Below, piece after piece: positions 22,975-35,610 of a stretch of 64,000 nt of DNA. The notes beneath the pieces are model-generated. The model searched no databases. It saw only the letters and a list, made by a program, of their open reading frames with translations, and was not told the origin of the DNA. Made by a program: the position numbers and the translations under genes. This DNA is from Neocallimastix lanati (nom. inval.) (Eukaryota > Neocallimastigomycota > Neocallimastigomycetes > Neocallimastigales > Neocallimastigaceae), in the NCBI GenBank assembly GCA_016946835.1, contig JACVTC010000002.1, forward strand, positions 2,141,001-2,205,000. The letters run 5' to 3'. Every line of letters starts with the position of its first letter. Within the stretch, counting starts at the first letter, position 1.

Positions 22975-25430
22975 TATTTGATTATTAAATTCAAAGTTTT
23001 GATTCCTGGTAAAGGTGATTCAGAAGAATCTAGTAAAAATAATAATAATATTTTATCTTATTTTAAATTTTTCAAAGTCTTGATCAATTGTATTTAGAAT
23101 GGTGATTTTTCAAAATCATGAAATAACTCATCGATAGTTTCTATTCATAAAAAGGGCGATCCAGCATTTTTGTAATAACTATGGTTGTATCTCTCTTATC
23201 AATAATAGATTAAAATTTTTGAGCAAAAATCATCATTAATAGAATCTCTAAAAATGGAATTGATAAAGGATTTATTAGGCCAGAACAATTTGTATTTCGT
23301 ATCCAAGAAGAATGTATCAGTCTTTAAACTTCATTAGGAACTCTATGTCAGAGACGAAAATTTGAAAATAAAGATTCTTACCTTGCTACTTTGGACCTTA
23401 AAAAATCGTATGACTCATTTCCTATACATAATGTATTAATGAAAATTCATCACTTAGGTATCAGAGGTAAGTGCTATATATTTATCGAAAACTTATACTT
23501 ATCTTCCAAGGTTTGTGTAGGGGTTGATGGATAATTGTCGGAATCATTAAGAAAGGTGTTTGTAAAGATTGTCCCCTCTTATTAATTTTGTATAACTTGT
23601 TCATTAATAATATTTTTAATAAATGTGATAAATATGGAATCACTATTGGTAATAAATGATTTTGTGGAGGTCCTTTTGCAGATGATATTGTGCTATGTGC
23701 TCCATCGAGATATTGTTAGAGCAAATAGCCAGTAAGTGGGCTAGAAATAATGCAGTGTAGTTTGATATCAATAAATGTGCAAGTTTAGTAGTACTAGGGG
23801 GAGTTTCAAGATTTCTTAATAATAGTAACCTTACCTTTTATCTTTCTAGTTAAGAGTTATCTAAAACGAACTGTAATACTTACTTAGGTGTACCATTTTC
23901 AAATAATTTAGAACTGAAACTAGTCATACAGAGAATTAATAATATAATAAGAAAAGCACTTTATTCCATTAAAGGATTGATTAAGAATCCTCATATTTCT
24001 ATCCCTAATACGAATGTTATTTTCAACAATAATAATTGGACAAGTTTCGTATTATACACCTCTACTTAGATCAAACAAAGAAAGAACGAGAAGGACACAG
24101 ACACTAGTTAATTCAAGATTATATTGGATTGAAGAATTACTAATGGGAATAACTTTACATCCCTTTATTGTGTTTCTGAAGAACTTAACATTCCTCCTCT
24201 TTTGGCGAAATGTGTGATTGCTCAAAGTAAGGTGTTTTAAAAAATGGAAAAACCTCGAAATGTATTATCTCTGATTTACTTAGAGGAATATCACATTGTA
24301 GATGTCATACATGGGATAAAGAAAATAAAATTTAAGCCGACAAATTAGATAAATTTCCATGGTCATGTTGTCAAAGCAGCTAATATGATTGATGACGACT
24401 TTCCAGAACAATGTCCTTGTTGTTATAGAACAAATAGTAATCTTCGAGAGGAACATTGGTTTTCTAAATGCTGTCTTTTCCATGAATTTAGAAAGAAATT
24501 TTTTATGGATATGGAAAAACTTAATGAAAAATTTTTTGTAATTAGTAAATATTGTCCAATATCAAATAGTAATTTAAACACTGTTATAACAGATATAAAT
24601 AATATAGAATCAAATACTAATTCTGATAATAGTATCGAAGAGTATAATATTAACAATAATAACAATAGAAATAATATTGTTAATAATAGTAGATAGTAAA
24701 AATAGGAGTTTTAATATTAGTGATAGTGAAAATAATAGTTTCGTTATTAATAATGTAGTGAATAGATTAATTGGTGAAAATCGTGTTAATATTAGAATTT
24801 TCTGAATAATGAGTGTGTAAATATATATGTGACGTGGTACCAATTATATAATTTCCTTCATTGTGGAAGAGATACAGACATTATTGATTTAAATTATAAA
24901 AAAGGAATGGGATGTTTTGTTTAATAACCAAATCAGTTCTGGTGATTATTATAAAACGCTATTTTTGATGCCATCTGCCTCTCTCTTTACAGAAATTATG
25001 CCTTGGGCCAGTTTCGACAAGGATTACTATTCGGACGGTATATGCGTAAACTAACCAGGAGCGTCAACGCTAAAAATATAGTAAGACAGGTTAGCAGGGC
25101 CAATGCCTCTGAAGGAGAAGACCATAATTTCTTTCAGATAGTCAATTCAAACTTTTAAAATAGATATCTTTTAATCTTGAGGTGGGGTTTGTTTCATATG
25201 AACTTTTTCCTGGATTAATTTATACATTTTATTTTGAATATTACTTTTTATATCACATTACTATTCTTAATATTATGTTCTAATTGAACAAATAATATTT
25301 ATTTTTTTATTAATTCGATGTTTTTTTTAAAAAAAATTTTTTTATAATTAATATAATTAATAAATGAGAAAATAAAATAAAGTTAAAAGTTTGTAATAAT
25401 TACTACTGTAAAAAAAAAAAAAAAAAAAAA
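22975..25430 (+). mobile_element. LINE element B, degenerate, with RT core
   Basis: The longest LINE copy here. It starts with RT linker sequence (VLIPGKGDSEES) homologous to LINE A. Next come RT motif A (LATLDLKKSYDSFP, near 23385), motif B (KGVCKDCPLLLILYNLFINN, near 23550) and motif C (FADDIVL, near 23680). After these come the C-terminal region VSYYTPLLRSNKERTRRTQT (about 24050) and a zinc-knuckle CPCC with EEHWFSKC (about 24415-24470). It finishes with the family 3' UTR and a poly(A) run at about 25410-25430. Frames change repeatedly and stops are frequent, so it is a pseudoelement. It is 5'-truncated before the endonuclease. Confidence 0.85.
24014..24696 (+). pseudogene. LINE C-terminal fragments, frameshifted
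   Basis: Two short open pieces (24014-24217 and 24385-24696) in different frames are the remains of one ORF. The first matches the VIYYSPLLGSNKSRTARIQT region of LINE D. The second carries the CCHC knuckle CPCC...HWFSKC and an Asn-rich tail. Confidence 0.7.
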
Positions 25431-25873
25431 TTGTCCACTTTATTATTATCATTTTCTTTATAGGATAAACAAATTATTAAATTATTAGATTTTATGCATA
25501 AAAAATAAATTATCATGCATTTAATTTATGCATGTATTAACATTTATAATTTAAATTTATATTCCTAATTAAAATAGGATTTTAAAATATAGAAAAAAAA
25601 ATAAGATGAAAATATACTTTTGTTAGTTCATGTAAATTAAATCAATTATTATATATTAGATCATATATATATATATATATAATTAATTGACATATAACTA
25701 TCTTTAATTTTTATATTTAATAATTAAAATTTAAAAATTTTTCCAAAAAAAAAAAAAAAAAAAAAAAAAATTACATAAAGTTTAAAGTTAATATTATGTA
25801 AGATTTATTGAAATGCGATATATCTTTTCATTATTTAAATAAAAAAAAATTAAATTTATATTAAATAATTTAT

Positions 25874-25951
<78 letters not shown>

Positions 25952-26470
25952 TAACACATTAAATGATGATAGTTATGAAAAAAGAGATAGATTTATAGTA
26001 AAAGTATAAAAATAAGAGAATATTTTATTATAATCATTAATTGCTATTATTAAAATTATAACTTTGATATATATTTTTTTTATAATTAATTAAAGTACTA
26101 TTGTAGCTTCTTATTTTTTATTTCATAACAGTAAAATTTTAAAAATATTTAATTTAAAAATAATAAAATTTTCGTTTTATTTTTACACTTTCTTAAGAAG
26201 AGGATTATTTTTATTAATATTAAAATTTATATGTATATAAAAATGATAATTATTTAAACAATATTTTATTGAAAATAACTAAAAATATATATGATTCGTT
26301 TTAATAATGATTGGTCTAATAATATACAAATCTATCATAGTAAAAAGATCACTAATTATTATTATTATTATTTTTTATTATTTTTATTTTCTTTTTATTA
26401 GACTATGAATAAACTTTATTTGATAATATTTATTACAATATAAGTATATAAGGAAGGAAATTACATAAGA
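25431..26470. other. AT-rich spacer with AAT microsatellite
   Basis: No gene is seen. It holds an AT dinucleotide run (25664-25682), an A run (25745-25770), an (AAT)n run at 25880-25950, and at about 26356-26402 an ATT-rich stretch leading to TATTAGACTATGAATAAACT, which resembles another short LINE 3' end on the minus strand. Confidence 0.6.
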
Positions 26471-26479
26471 TTTTATTAA

Positions 26480-27240
26480 TTTTTTTTTAGACTAGGAAGA
26501 GAAAACACTTCCAGTACTTTATTAAATAGATAATTATATTTTTATGTATTACATTTTTTTAAAAAAAAAATACTATACATAATTTAAAGATAAAAATAAA
26601 ATGTATGTAAAAGATTAAGTAAAATAAAAAATAATAAAAAAAAATTTAATTAATCATAGAAAATTTAATGTAATAAAGAATAAAAGTAAGTTCAAAAGTT
26701 AAAAAAATTTCCGTATGATATATACTATGTGTAGTAACATGATCATTATTTAAATCTAAAATAATAAAACATAAAAAGTAAAATCTTTAAAGTAGATAGT
26801 GTGGTGTCCACTAAAATTCTCCTCTGAAAATACAGAAAGATTCTCATTAAGAGAATTACTCTCTATAGATTCTGTGAACGGAACTAGACTGTTAGAATTT
26901 GTGTCTGAAATATATATAATAGGACTACTAATAGCATTGTTCCTAAGCCATATCGGAACGACATCGGCACTCTTGGTATTAAAAGATTTCTTACTAAATC
27001 AATCAAAAAGTAACTCAAGAGAGCTACTAATGATATTGTTTTAGTAAATTAATGCCCAAGCTCCAAAATATACGGAACAGTAGACCCCTGTGAATTGTTT
27101 AAGGGTTTTTCATTTAAATATCTCTATTCTCCAGTATCGAATTATAGCTCATCTAAACCTGTAATTCCACCAAGAAGGAATTTGTAAATATATTTATTGA
27201 TAAAATTTTCATATTCTAAAATATTAGAATACATAGGTAA
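26480..27240 (-). mobile_element. LINE fragment F, degenerate 3' part
   Basis: The plus strand shows TTTTTTTTTAGACTAGGAAG followed by AGAAAACACTTCCAGTACTT, the same 3' end as LINE D. Further up, 26790-27190 contains the segment around GATAGTGTGGTGTCCACTAA, which is shared exactly with LINE D near 1911, and CCACCAAGAAGGAA, also shared. Frames are broken. It is 5'-truncated near 27240. Confidence 0.75.
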
Positions 27241-27867
27241 TAAGGAAAGAGTCCTTATTTAATCACTAGATAAATCACCTTTTTTTTCCTGAGCTGATGG
27301 ATCAGATTTCAATAATAATATTAATTTATATATGAATTATTTAATAAAATTTTGAAATTTTCACTAATTTCTTTTTTGTCTGAAAAAAAAGAAGAGTGAG
27401 AAATGAAAAAAAAAAAAAAAAAAAAAAAATTAAATTTAAATTTAATTACTCTATTAAAATTTAATATTATAATTAGAATTCAAGCCATTAGTATTATTCT
27501 TCAACATATTATTGTCAATGAATTATATTGTTATTTTTGATTATTATTAAAAGTAGTGATTTTAATTATTTTTATTGCATTTTATTTATATTTTTGTATA
27601 ATATTTTTATTTATTTATTTATTTATTTTTTATACATATACATATATTATATATTTATATATATATATAATTTTTTTTTTTTTTTTTTATATTTTTTTTG
27701 CAACTATTATATATATTTTAACATATATTATTATTGATATAAATATTTACAAATGCTATATGATAATTATTTACTAAAATTAAATAATATGTATATAATT
27801 AATTCCAAAATTTTTATTAATAAAAAGTAAAAGGGTAAAAACATTACCATCTTTTTTATTAATTGTT
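27241..27867. other. AT-rich spacer downstream of the chitinase gene
   Basis: No gene is seen. An A run lies at 27408-27430, and TATATA/TTTATT runs lie at 27610-27690. The Phe/Tyr/Ile-rich open frames here follow from base composition. Confidence 0.6.
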
Positions 27868-29851
27868 TTATTCATTATAATCTTTAATGACTTCTTCTAT
27901 AAGTTCTCTATTATAATCTTGACTAAGTTCCCAGATCATAAAACCAGCTAATCCCTTATCTTTACAATACTTTACACGCTCGCGCATAGATTGAATATCA
28001 TCATAGGAGATATAATGCAAATTATTAGAATTTAAAAGAGTTGGTGACATAGCTGGTTCATGCCATGTTCTCTTCCATGGTGAGGCAGGTGTTGTTCTTC
28101 CAGTAAGAACTTTTTCATTACGAAGTTGGTAATATGACCATGTAGCAGAATATTCTCCATTTTTCATTTCATCACTACTTGATCCTTTAACGTTACCATT
28201 TCCTTTTTGATTATATCCACCATTAGTGGATGAAGTTACCTCCCATGCTCTACCATAAAATGCACCACCAAGACATAACTTAGATGGTGGTACACCTTGG
28301 TCAATATAGGCTCTTATAGATTGATCTCCATCATATTGACCATTCTTATCTCCTGAAGTATAATATAATGGTGCATTAAGTCCGGCATATGAATTCCAAC
28401 TTCCAGCATAATCATATGTCATAACATTAATCCAATTAATTTTTTCGGCAAATTTACCAACATATCCGTGATACTTCTTTGGTTTTCCTGCAGCAGCAAG
28501 AGTAAGAAGTTTATCATCACCAAGTAAATCACGTATTTCAGAAATGAAATCATAGTAATAACCACTTTCTACGGAATCGGCTGGGAATTCCCAGTCAATA
28601 TCAACACCATCGAAACCATGTTTATTACAGAAATTAACAACATTAGTAGCTGCGGTCTTCAAAAGACGACTACTTTTTAAAATAGTTCCAAAGTTTTTCG
28701 ATCCTGAGGCACCACCAATACTAATAACGGTTCTAAGGTGTGGGTACTTCTTCTTTAAAACATTATTCATATATGGAATAACACCAACACCGTTCCATGA
28801 ATTTTCTAAGTTAGTATCTGAAGAATATGGAACACCCTTATCATCTAAACGAAGGAAAGCATAATTAATAACATCAATACCGGAAAAATCATATTCCATT
28901 AAATTGATCTTACTGTATAAACCGTAATATGGTAAATAAACAACAACACCAGCAGCTCCTGGAGGTGGAGTTGCTTGAAGAGTATTAGTCTTTGTAGCTG
29001 AAGCTTTAGTAGTAGAAGTCTTAGTAGTAGTTTTTGTTGCTACACTTGTTTTCTTAGTGGTAATTGTTGTTGTAACAGTAACAGTAGATCTAATAGTAGA
29101 AGTTCTTTTAGTAGTAGTCACTTTTTTACTTGTTGTGGATTTTTTAGTTGTAGTTGTAGTTGTTTTCTTAGTAGTAGTTGTTTTTTTTGTAGTAGTACTA
29201 CCACAATAGGCTTCACCAGTACCACAATAACCATACTTTGAACAACATTGACCTATAAATATATATAGTTTAATTTAATTATTCGCTTTTTATTTTTAAT
29301 AAGCCAATTATAATTTTTCTTAATTATTAGTTTATTACCATTTGGACATGGACAATCTTCATCACATTTTCCTAATAATTTGTATGATGAACATAAAATT
29401 AGAGTATTGGTTGTAGCAGCAGCTCCTGGTAAACAGTCACCATTTTGACAACCTTCCCCACAATACTCATCTGTTTCACCACAACTACCATAGAATGAAC
29501 AACATTTATAATAACTTTCATCTAATCTTTCATCCTTTGAAAGTGTCTTTGCTAAATCAGCATATTCATCTATAAGAATTTATTTTTTTTTTTTTATCAA
29601 TATATTATTTTTAAAAATAAATAAAAATTAATAAATTTAATAAATTTATATATGAAATATATATATTTATTGATTTAATAATATTTAAATTGACCACTAC
29701 TTTATTTTTATTTTTAATTAATATAATTACCTTTCAATGGGCATCTAAAGAATGCATTACATCTTCCTTCTCCTGGAGATTCATGAAATTCTTGATTTGC
29801 TAATATTACTTCAAATAAAGCAAAAAACAATGGCAAAACTTTAAACTTCAT
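27868..29851 (-). CDS. secreted GH18 chitinase with two CBM18-like modules (three exons)
   Basis: Exons 29851-29731, 29569-29339 and 29252-27868, with GT-AG introns and matching phases, give 578 residues. A signal peptide (MKFKVLPLFFALFEVILA) is followed by two hevein-like CBM18 chitin-binding modules, CCSFYGSCGETDEYCG (about 60-75) and CCSKYGYCGTGEAYCG (about 119-134). A Thr/Lys/Ser-rich linker (about 135-215) leads to a GH18 barrel (about 218-577). The barrel has FDGVDIDWEF with catalytic Glu339 and Asp335/Asp337, then NVMTYDYAG, and a C-terminal GFMIWEL. It should hydrolyse chitin outside the cell, in wall remodelling or on other fungi. The upstream start is needed: the open frame nearest the barrel begins inside the linker at a GTG. 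The linker length may vary between strains. Confidence 0.9.
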
Positions 29852-32800
29852 CTTTTTTTTTTTTTCAGTAAAAACTTTTTATTTATCACTTTCTAAAAAC
29901 TCCTTTCTTTTTTTTTTTTTTTTCTATTATTATTTTTTATTTTTTTTTTATAATAATAATTAATAAAAACAAATTCTTTGATTTTAAATTATTTTTTTTT
30001 ATATAAAAGTTAAGAGAAAAATTTGTTGTTATTTATATTTTTCCATATATAAATTTTATTAATTATTTTTTTCAAAATTAAAATATTAAAATTTTTTTTT
30101 GTTTTTTTTTTTTTTTTTTTTGTTTTTTTTTGTTTTTTTTTGTTTTTTTTTGTTTTTTGTTTTTTAATATTTATTTTATTCTATTTTATCAAAACTTTAA
30201 TTTTATAATTTTATTTTTTAAATAAATAAACTTTTTAATAAAATTTTTATCATGATTTTTATTTTTATTTATTTATTCCTTTTTTTTTTTTTTTTTTTTT
30301 TCGATATGAAAAAATATTATTTTTGGTAGAAACAATACAATTAATAGAGATTATTAATATTTATTAAAATTATTAATATTAAATTTATTTGATAGATAAT
30401 AAGTGACTAAAAAAAATAATAATTTAGTATTAATATTATTATTATATATTTAAAACAATAACAACAGTAATAATAATACTATTATTAACAATAATTCCAT
30501 CAATAATAACTAAAGCAACAGCAGCAACAACAATAATTAAAGTAAAAGTTTAAAACATAATTCAATATATAATGATTGATATTATAAGCTTTTTAATTAG
30601 ATTAATAATATAATATATTAATATATTAATATTTTAATATATAGTATATTTAATATATTTCAATTCTAAAAATTAAATTATGAAAAAATAATATATAAAG
30701 TTAATATTTTTTATATAGATTGTTTGATATTTAAAAATATATTTAAAAACATGGTTAATGTTTGCTGAGAATTACTAAAAGCTTTAAAAATCATTACAAA
30801 AAAATTAGTTTTTATAAATACTTTATATATACATTTTATTTAGATTTATTAGAGAAATTTCTTAGTTGTTTTTATTAACAATAACATTAAAATGTTAAAA
30901 TACTCAAAAAATACTTTTAATAAATAATATTATAAAACTAAAAAAATTATAAAATATTAACAAAATAATATATAAATATTAAAAAAGAAAATGAACGATA
31001 TAATAAGAAATGCAATTAATTAAAACTTTTTGTAAAAAAATTATATTAAAATTTAGTTTTAAATATTTAATATTTTCATTTTTTTTCATTTTTTTAACAT
31101 GTAATATATATATATAATCAACAAGAGAACATTTATTTATTAAAAGACCTTAAAAGAATTGATTATGATTAATAAATAATTGATATTATCTTTTATTTAT
31201 TTAAATTATATTTTAAGATATATATATATGATAATTACTATTTTTTTTTTTTTTTTTTTTTTTTATAAATCCTTAATATTTTAATAATAAACATTTTTTT
31301 TTTTTTGAGTTTATAATTAATCTTACTTTTTAATAAAGTTAAATTAATAATAAAACAAAGCATAGTAAACACAACTTTAATACTAAATAATTTTAAAAAA
31401 AAAAAGTTTATTTGTACATATGCTAAATGGAATAAAGTTAAGCAGTAATATTTAAAGAGAAATAGTTATATTTTTATATCATAAAAATATTTAACCTTTG
31501 ATCATGTTTTTTTTTTTTTTTTCCTTTTTTTTTGTATATAAAAACTCTATATACTTTTCATTTAGAATTTCTTAATATAAAACTTCGACCGAAAAAAAAA
31601 AAAATGTTTATTTGTTTTAAAATGTTATATAATTTTATATAATATATTAGATTGTTATAAAGCAATATAAATACTAATTTATTAACACTGATATATTTGA
31701 TAATTAAATGTTAAAGAAATTTTAACTTGTGTAACTTTTAATTGCATATGCGTATGTTTTTAGCATAACGAATGTTTATAATTTAAATTATTATAAATAA
31801 TAATCATAAATTTTAAAAAGTTTAAAAATTTTATTAATTATATTTTAAAATTCATTAATTATTATATATATATTTTTATTTTTTTTTTTTTTTAATTTTA
31901 TTTTATTTAATTTTATTTTATTTCTTACCGCAGTAACAGCTTAGTATTATATATATATATATATTAATACATTAATTAATAATTTTTATAATTATTATTT
32001 CATGTTTATGAAAATATAATATTTATATAATAAAAGAAAAAAGAATATTAAATATTATTTAAAAAATATCTTTTCAATGATAATTTTTAATAATTAATAT
32101 TAATAAAATCTATTATTTGTTATTACAGATACTAAATAATACATAAATGATAAATGATAAATGATAAATTAATAAAAATAATATCTAAATATAAAAATAA
32201 ACAAAATTATTTATATATTATTTAAATACCATAAAAAAATAAAAATAAAGTAAAATTTTAAAAATTCTATTATATTGAAAAGTATTTATTCTTTTTTAAA
32301 GAAAAAAAAAAGCTGAAAGTTAGTATATTATATATTTTTATTTCATAAGTATTTCTAAAAAGTTTTTAAATTTCTTATTAATATTAAATACTATTAATAT
32401 TCTCTATTTGAAAATTAATAAAAATTATAATATTATATCAATAATATTTTTATATTATATTATATTTTATTTTATTTGATTTTATTTATTTGATTTGGTT
32501 TGATATATTAACTTTTTAATATTTTGTTTGGTGTGATTAATTTTATTTATTTATGATATATATAATATAAACAAATTTAACAATAATAATAATAAATATT
32601 AATAATAATAATAAATATAAAAATATTTAAACACAAAGTAATTAAATTTTAAAATATTTTCATTTATTGATATATTACTTAAATTCAGCTATTTAAATTG
32701 ATTTTTAATACATTTCAATAATTGTATGTAATATATAATGTATGTATATATATTAATATATCAATATTATAATTAATAAAAATTTTCATATTTAAAAATT

Positions 32801-33377
32801 ATTAAAAATTTTTATAATTTTCTATATTTAACGAAAAAGAAAAAAAATAAGATGGTTCATTTCAGAAAGTGGCGTTCATGATATTGTAATTTGAGCCATA
32901 AATTTTTTTATATTTTTTAATACAATTATATAAATAAATAAATTATAATCAAGTTTAGAAATAAATAAAACTATACTATTTATTTTCTTAATTATTCCAT
33001 AACAAAAAAGACTGAATAATAATTATAAATTTATTTATAATAAATAATTAAAGTTATATAATAAAAATATATAATGAATAATTAAATATAAATAATAAAA
33101 ATAAATAAAAATAAATAAAAAAATAACTAAAGAGAAATAATAAAATTATTAAAATTATTAAATAGAAATATTTTATTTATTTACTTTTTTAAAGATATAT
33201 AAAACTTTTAATTTTTTATCAAAATAAAGAATACTTTTTTAAAAAATATTTAAAGAAAAACATTTTTATAATTTTAAGATATAAAACCTTTTTAAATTTT
33301 ATTATAAATACTTTTTATTAATTTTAAAAATATTTTATTTTATTTTATTTTATTATTTTTTTTAAAAAAAATAAATA

Positions 33378-33416
<39 letters not shown>

Positions 33417-34020
33417 ATAATAATAATAATAATAATAATAACCCTAATTTGACATTATTTATCATAATTATTTATTTATTAATTAATTTTTTATATTTCA
33501 ATGAGCCACATTTTCCGAAATGCAACACTTCCAAACAATATATTATATTTAGTATCGTTTAAAAGATATATTTTACTTTATATATATATATATTTGCAAA
33601 TATTTTAAGTAGAAATTAATCTATAATAATTAATTGAAATTTGGGATTGTGCATTTTGTAATATGGCTTATAATATTTTTAAATAAAGCCATACATTTTA
33701 AGATATTCTATAAAATCATAAATAAATATATAAATAATTATTAAAATAATTATATTATCTTTTGAAATAATAATATTCTATTAAAAAAGAATTATAAAAT
33801 ATTATTTTTTTATAAAAAATTATTTTTATAATTGAATATTAATAAATTATATATATAAAAAAAATATTTATTATTTATTTAATCATTAAAAAAACAAGCC
33901 ACATACGAAAATACGCCACATTGTGAAACTCATTAGATTCTTGAAATTTATTTAAAATCTAATCATTAATTTTAATCATTAAAATAATTTGATTAAATGG
34001 AGTAATGATACAATATAAAA
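29852..34020. other. 4.2-kb gene-poor AT-rich region
   Basis: I find no credible gene. It contains several long T runs (for example 29910-29924, 30280-30302 and 31243-31264), a T8-G ladder at 30104-30165, an A run at 33379-33413 followed by AAT repeats, and two pairs of weak inverted repeats built on GCCAC (32854-33526 and 33650-33918). Confidence 0.6.
32854..33526. repeat. candidate foldback element with imperfect GCCAC-type inverted ends
   Basis: GGTTCATTTCAGAAAGTGGC (32854-32873) and GCCACATTTTCCGAAATGCA (33505-33524) are imperfect reverse complements about 630 bases apart. The enclosed sequence is AT-rich and non-coding. A second, weaker pair (33650-33669 and 33896-33918) has related ends. 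It could be a MITE-like element, but no target-site duplication could be established by eye. Confidence 0.35.
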
Positions 34021-34021
34021 A

Positions 34022-34829
34022 GATGAAATTGTATGGGCAAAACTTAAAGGATATCCTTGGTAACCTTCTCTAGTATATATTTATATTAATATTATTTTTA
34101 TATATTATAAATAATATTACAAAAAATTATAAAAATTTTATTATTATTCTTATTTCTCTATACATACCTCTATTTTTTTAATGATACTTCATCATATTAT
34201 AAATTATTATATATTATACAAATATAATATTAATTCTAGAAGTGATTATGATATTATGATAATGAATATCAAAATATTGGAAATAGAAATTTTAACAAAG
34301 GAAAATATAAATTATTAAGTTTAAAGAAAAATATTATTTGATAAAGCGGTTAAGCAAGCAATGGACTTGTCAATATTAAAAAAAAAAAATGGAACTTCAA
34401 AAAGTAGAATATGAAGTAGAAAAAATAGAAAAAGAAGAAGAAATTGAAGACAAGAAGTCAAATAAAAGAAGTAAAAAAACCACAAAAAATGAAATATCAC
34501 AAAAGAGAAGAAAAGAAGAAACAAATAAATCAAATAATTCATATGAAATAATCAAAGTATATGAAATATTTATTATTATTATTACTTTTATTATTTTTAC
34601 TTTTATTATTATTACTATTATTTATATTAAGTACTAAAGAAATAAAACTATTTTTAATTATTTGAAATAATCATTTTTATATAGCGAGAATGAATTAACA
34701 ACAAATGAAAATTCAAAAGAAGTAAAAGAGGAAATAATAAACAAGGAAACAGAAGAATCAAAACTAAATAAAGTAAACTCTGAACAATCATCAGATCATA
34801 ACAACACTTATGAAAAGAAAGAACCATAA
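34022..34829 (+). pseudogene. decayed PWWP-domain protein gene
   Basis: 34022-34060 reads DEIVWAKLKGYPW and then a stop codon where the second Trp of PWWP is expected, followed by PSLV. This is the hallmark start of a PWWP chromatin-reader domain. After an intron-like GTATAT, pieces of the domain lie in three frames. The helical end is DKAVKQAMD at 34341-34367, in frame with a Lys/Glu-rich tail (34389-34556). A likely intron (34557-34684) and another Lys/Glu/Asn tail (34686-34829) follow, but the phase across it does not match. A stop within the core motif, no usable start and frame breaks all point to a dead gene. Sequencing errors in the homopolymers could explain some but not all of this. 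Confidence 0.5.
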
Positions 34830-34984
34830 AAAACATCATGGAAGTCCATCAAATTACATATGTAAATATAATATATATATTCTAATTAGTAAATATTAGA
34901 ATATTATAATAATTTAATAATTCATATAAATTAATTCAAACAAAAATTTATTAATTTATTTTTTAACATTAAATTTAATGTATA

Positions 34985-35085
34985 TTAGATTTAAAGGCAA
35001 GAACTAAAGTTCAATATTTATTATTTATTACATTAAAATTAGCTGTTAATAAATTTTGAACTTTAGTTCTTGCCTTTAAATCTAA
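34985..35085. repeat. perfect 30-bp inverted repeat, 41-base loop
   Basis: Arms 34985-35014 and 35056-35085 are exact reverse complements (core AAAGGCAAGAACTAAAGTTC). The arms are richer in G+C than the surroundings. It lies just downstream of the PWWP pseudogene. Transcribed, it would fold into a long stem. Confidence 0.85.
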
Positions 35086-35154
35086 TTATAACAATGAATT
35101 TAGTTTTGCTATTAAATATTAAAAATCATTATATATATATATTATTTTATTTAT

Positions 35155-35610
35155 TTATTTACTATTATTATTAATTAAATTATTAATTTCCATATGTCGT
35201 ATTTTTTCTTTTAATTCATTTATTTTAAATAAATGATATTGTAAAATTTCATTTTCTCTACTTTTAATTCTTTTCTCAGCTATATTTTTGACGTCTATTA
35301 TTATTGACTTTACCAGAAATATCTTCTTCCTCATTTTTATTTTTAAAATAAACTTCAAAATATATAAATAAATAAATAAAATACAATAAAATAAAATAAA
35401 ATAAAATAAAATAAAAAAAAAAAAAAAAAAAAATTTATTTAATATATAAATTTCACCTTTCCTTTATTTATTTTTTCTTAAAAAAAATTATAAATTGAAA
35501 ATTTGTAATATATATATATTCATTATATATTTTTACTATATTAACCTTATTTTCAAGTTCATTTAAATTATCATTTTCATTTTGGTAATTATGAATTTCA
35601 AAGTGAGGTA
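35155..35610 (-). pseudogene. possible small Lys/Glu-rich gene remnant
   Basis: Minus strand. A piece at about 35610-35545 reads LPIPHFEIHNYQNENDNLNE and ends in AAG before GTTAAT, like an exon donor. A second piece ending at 35155 reads KRIKSRENEILQYHLFKINE followed by LKEKIRHMEI, a charged helix that could form a coiled coil. The link between them is unclear, and another frame (NEEEDISGKVNNN) seems to belong in between, which would need a frameshift. The family is not recognised. It may be a decayed gene or chance open sequence. Confidence 0.3.

Noticed and set aside
29101-29121. Chitinase start at a GTG codon at 29121
   Set aside because: It lies inside the Thr/Lys linker; upstream exons supply a signal peptide and two CBM18-like modules in phase.
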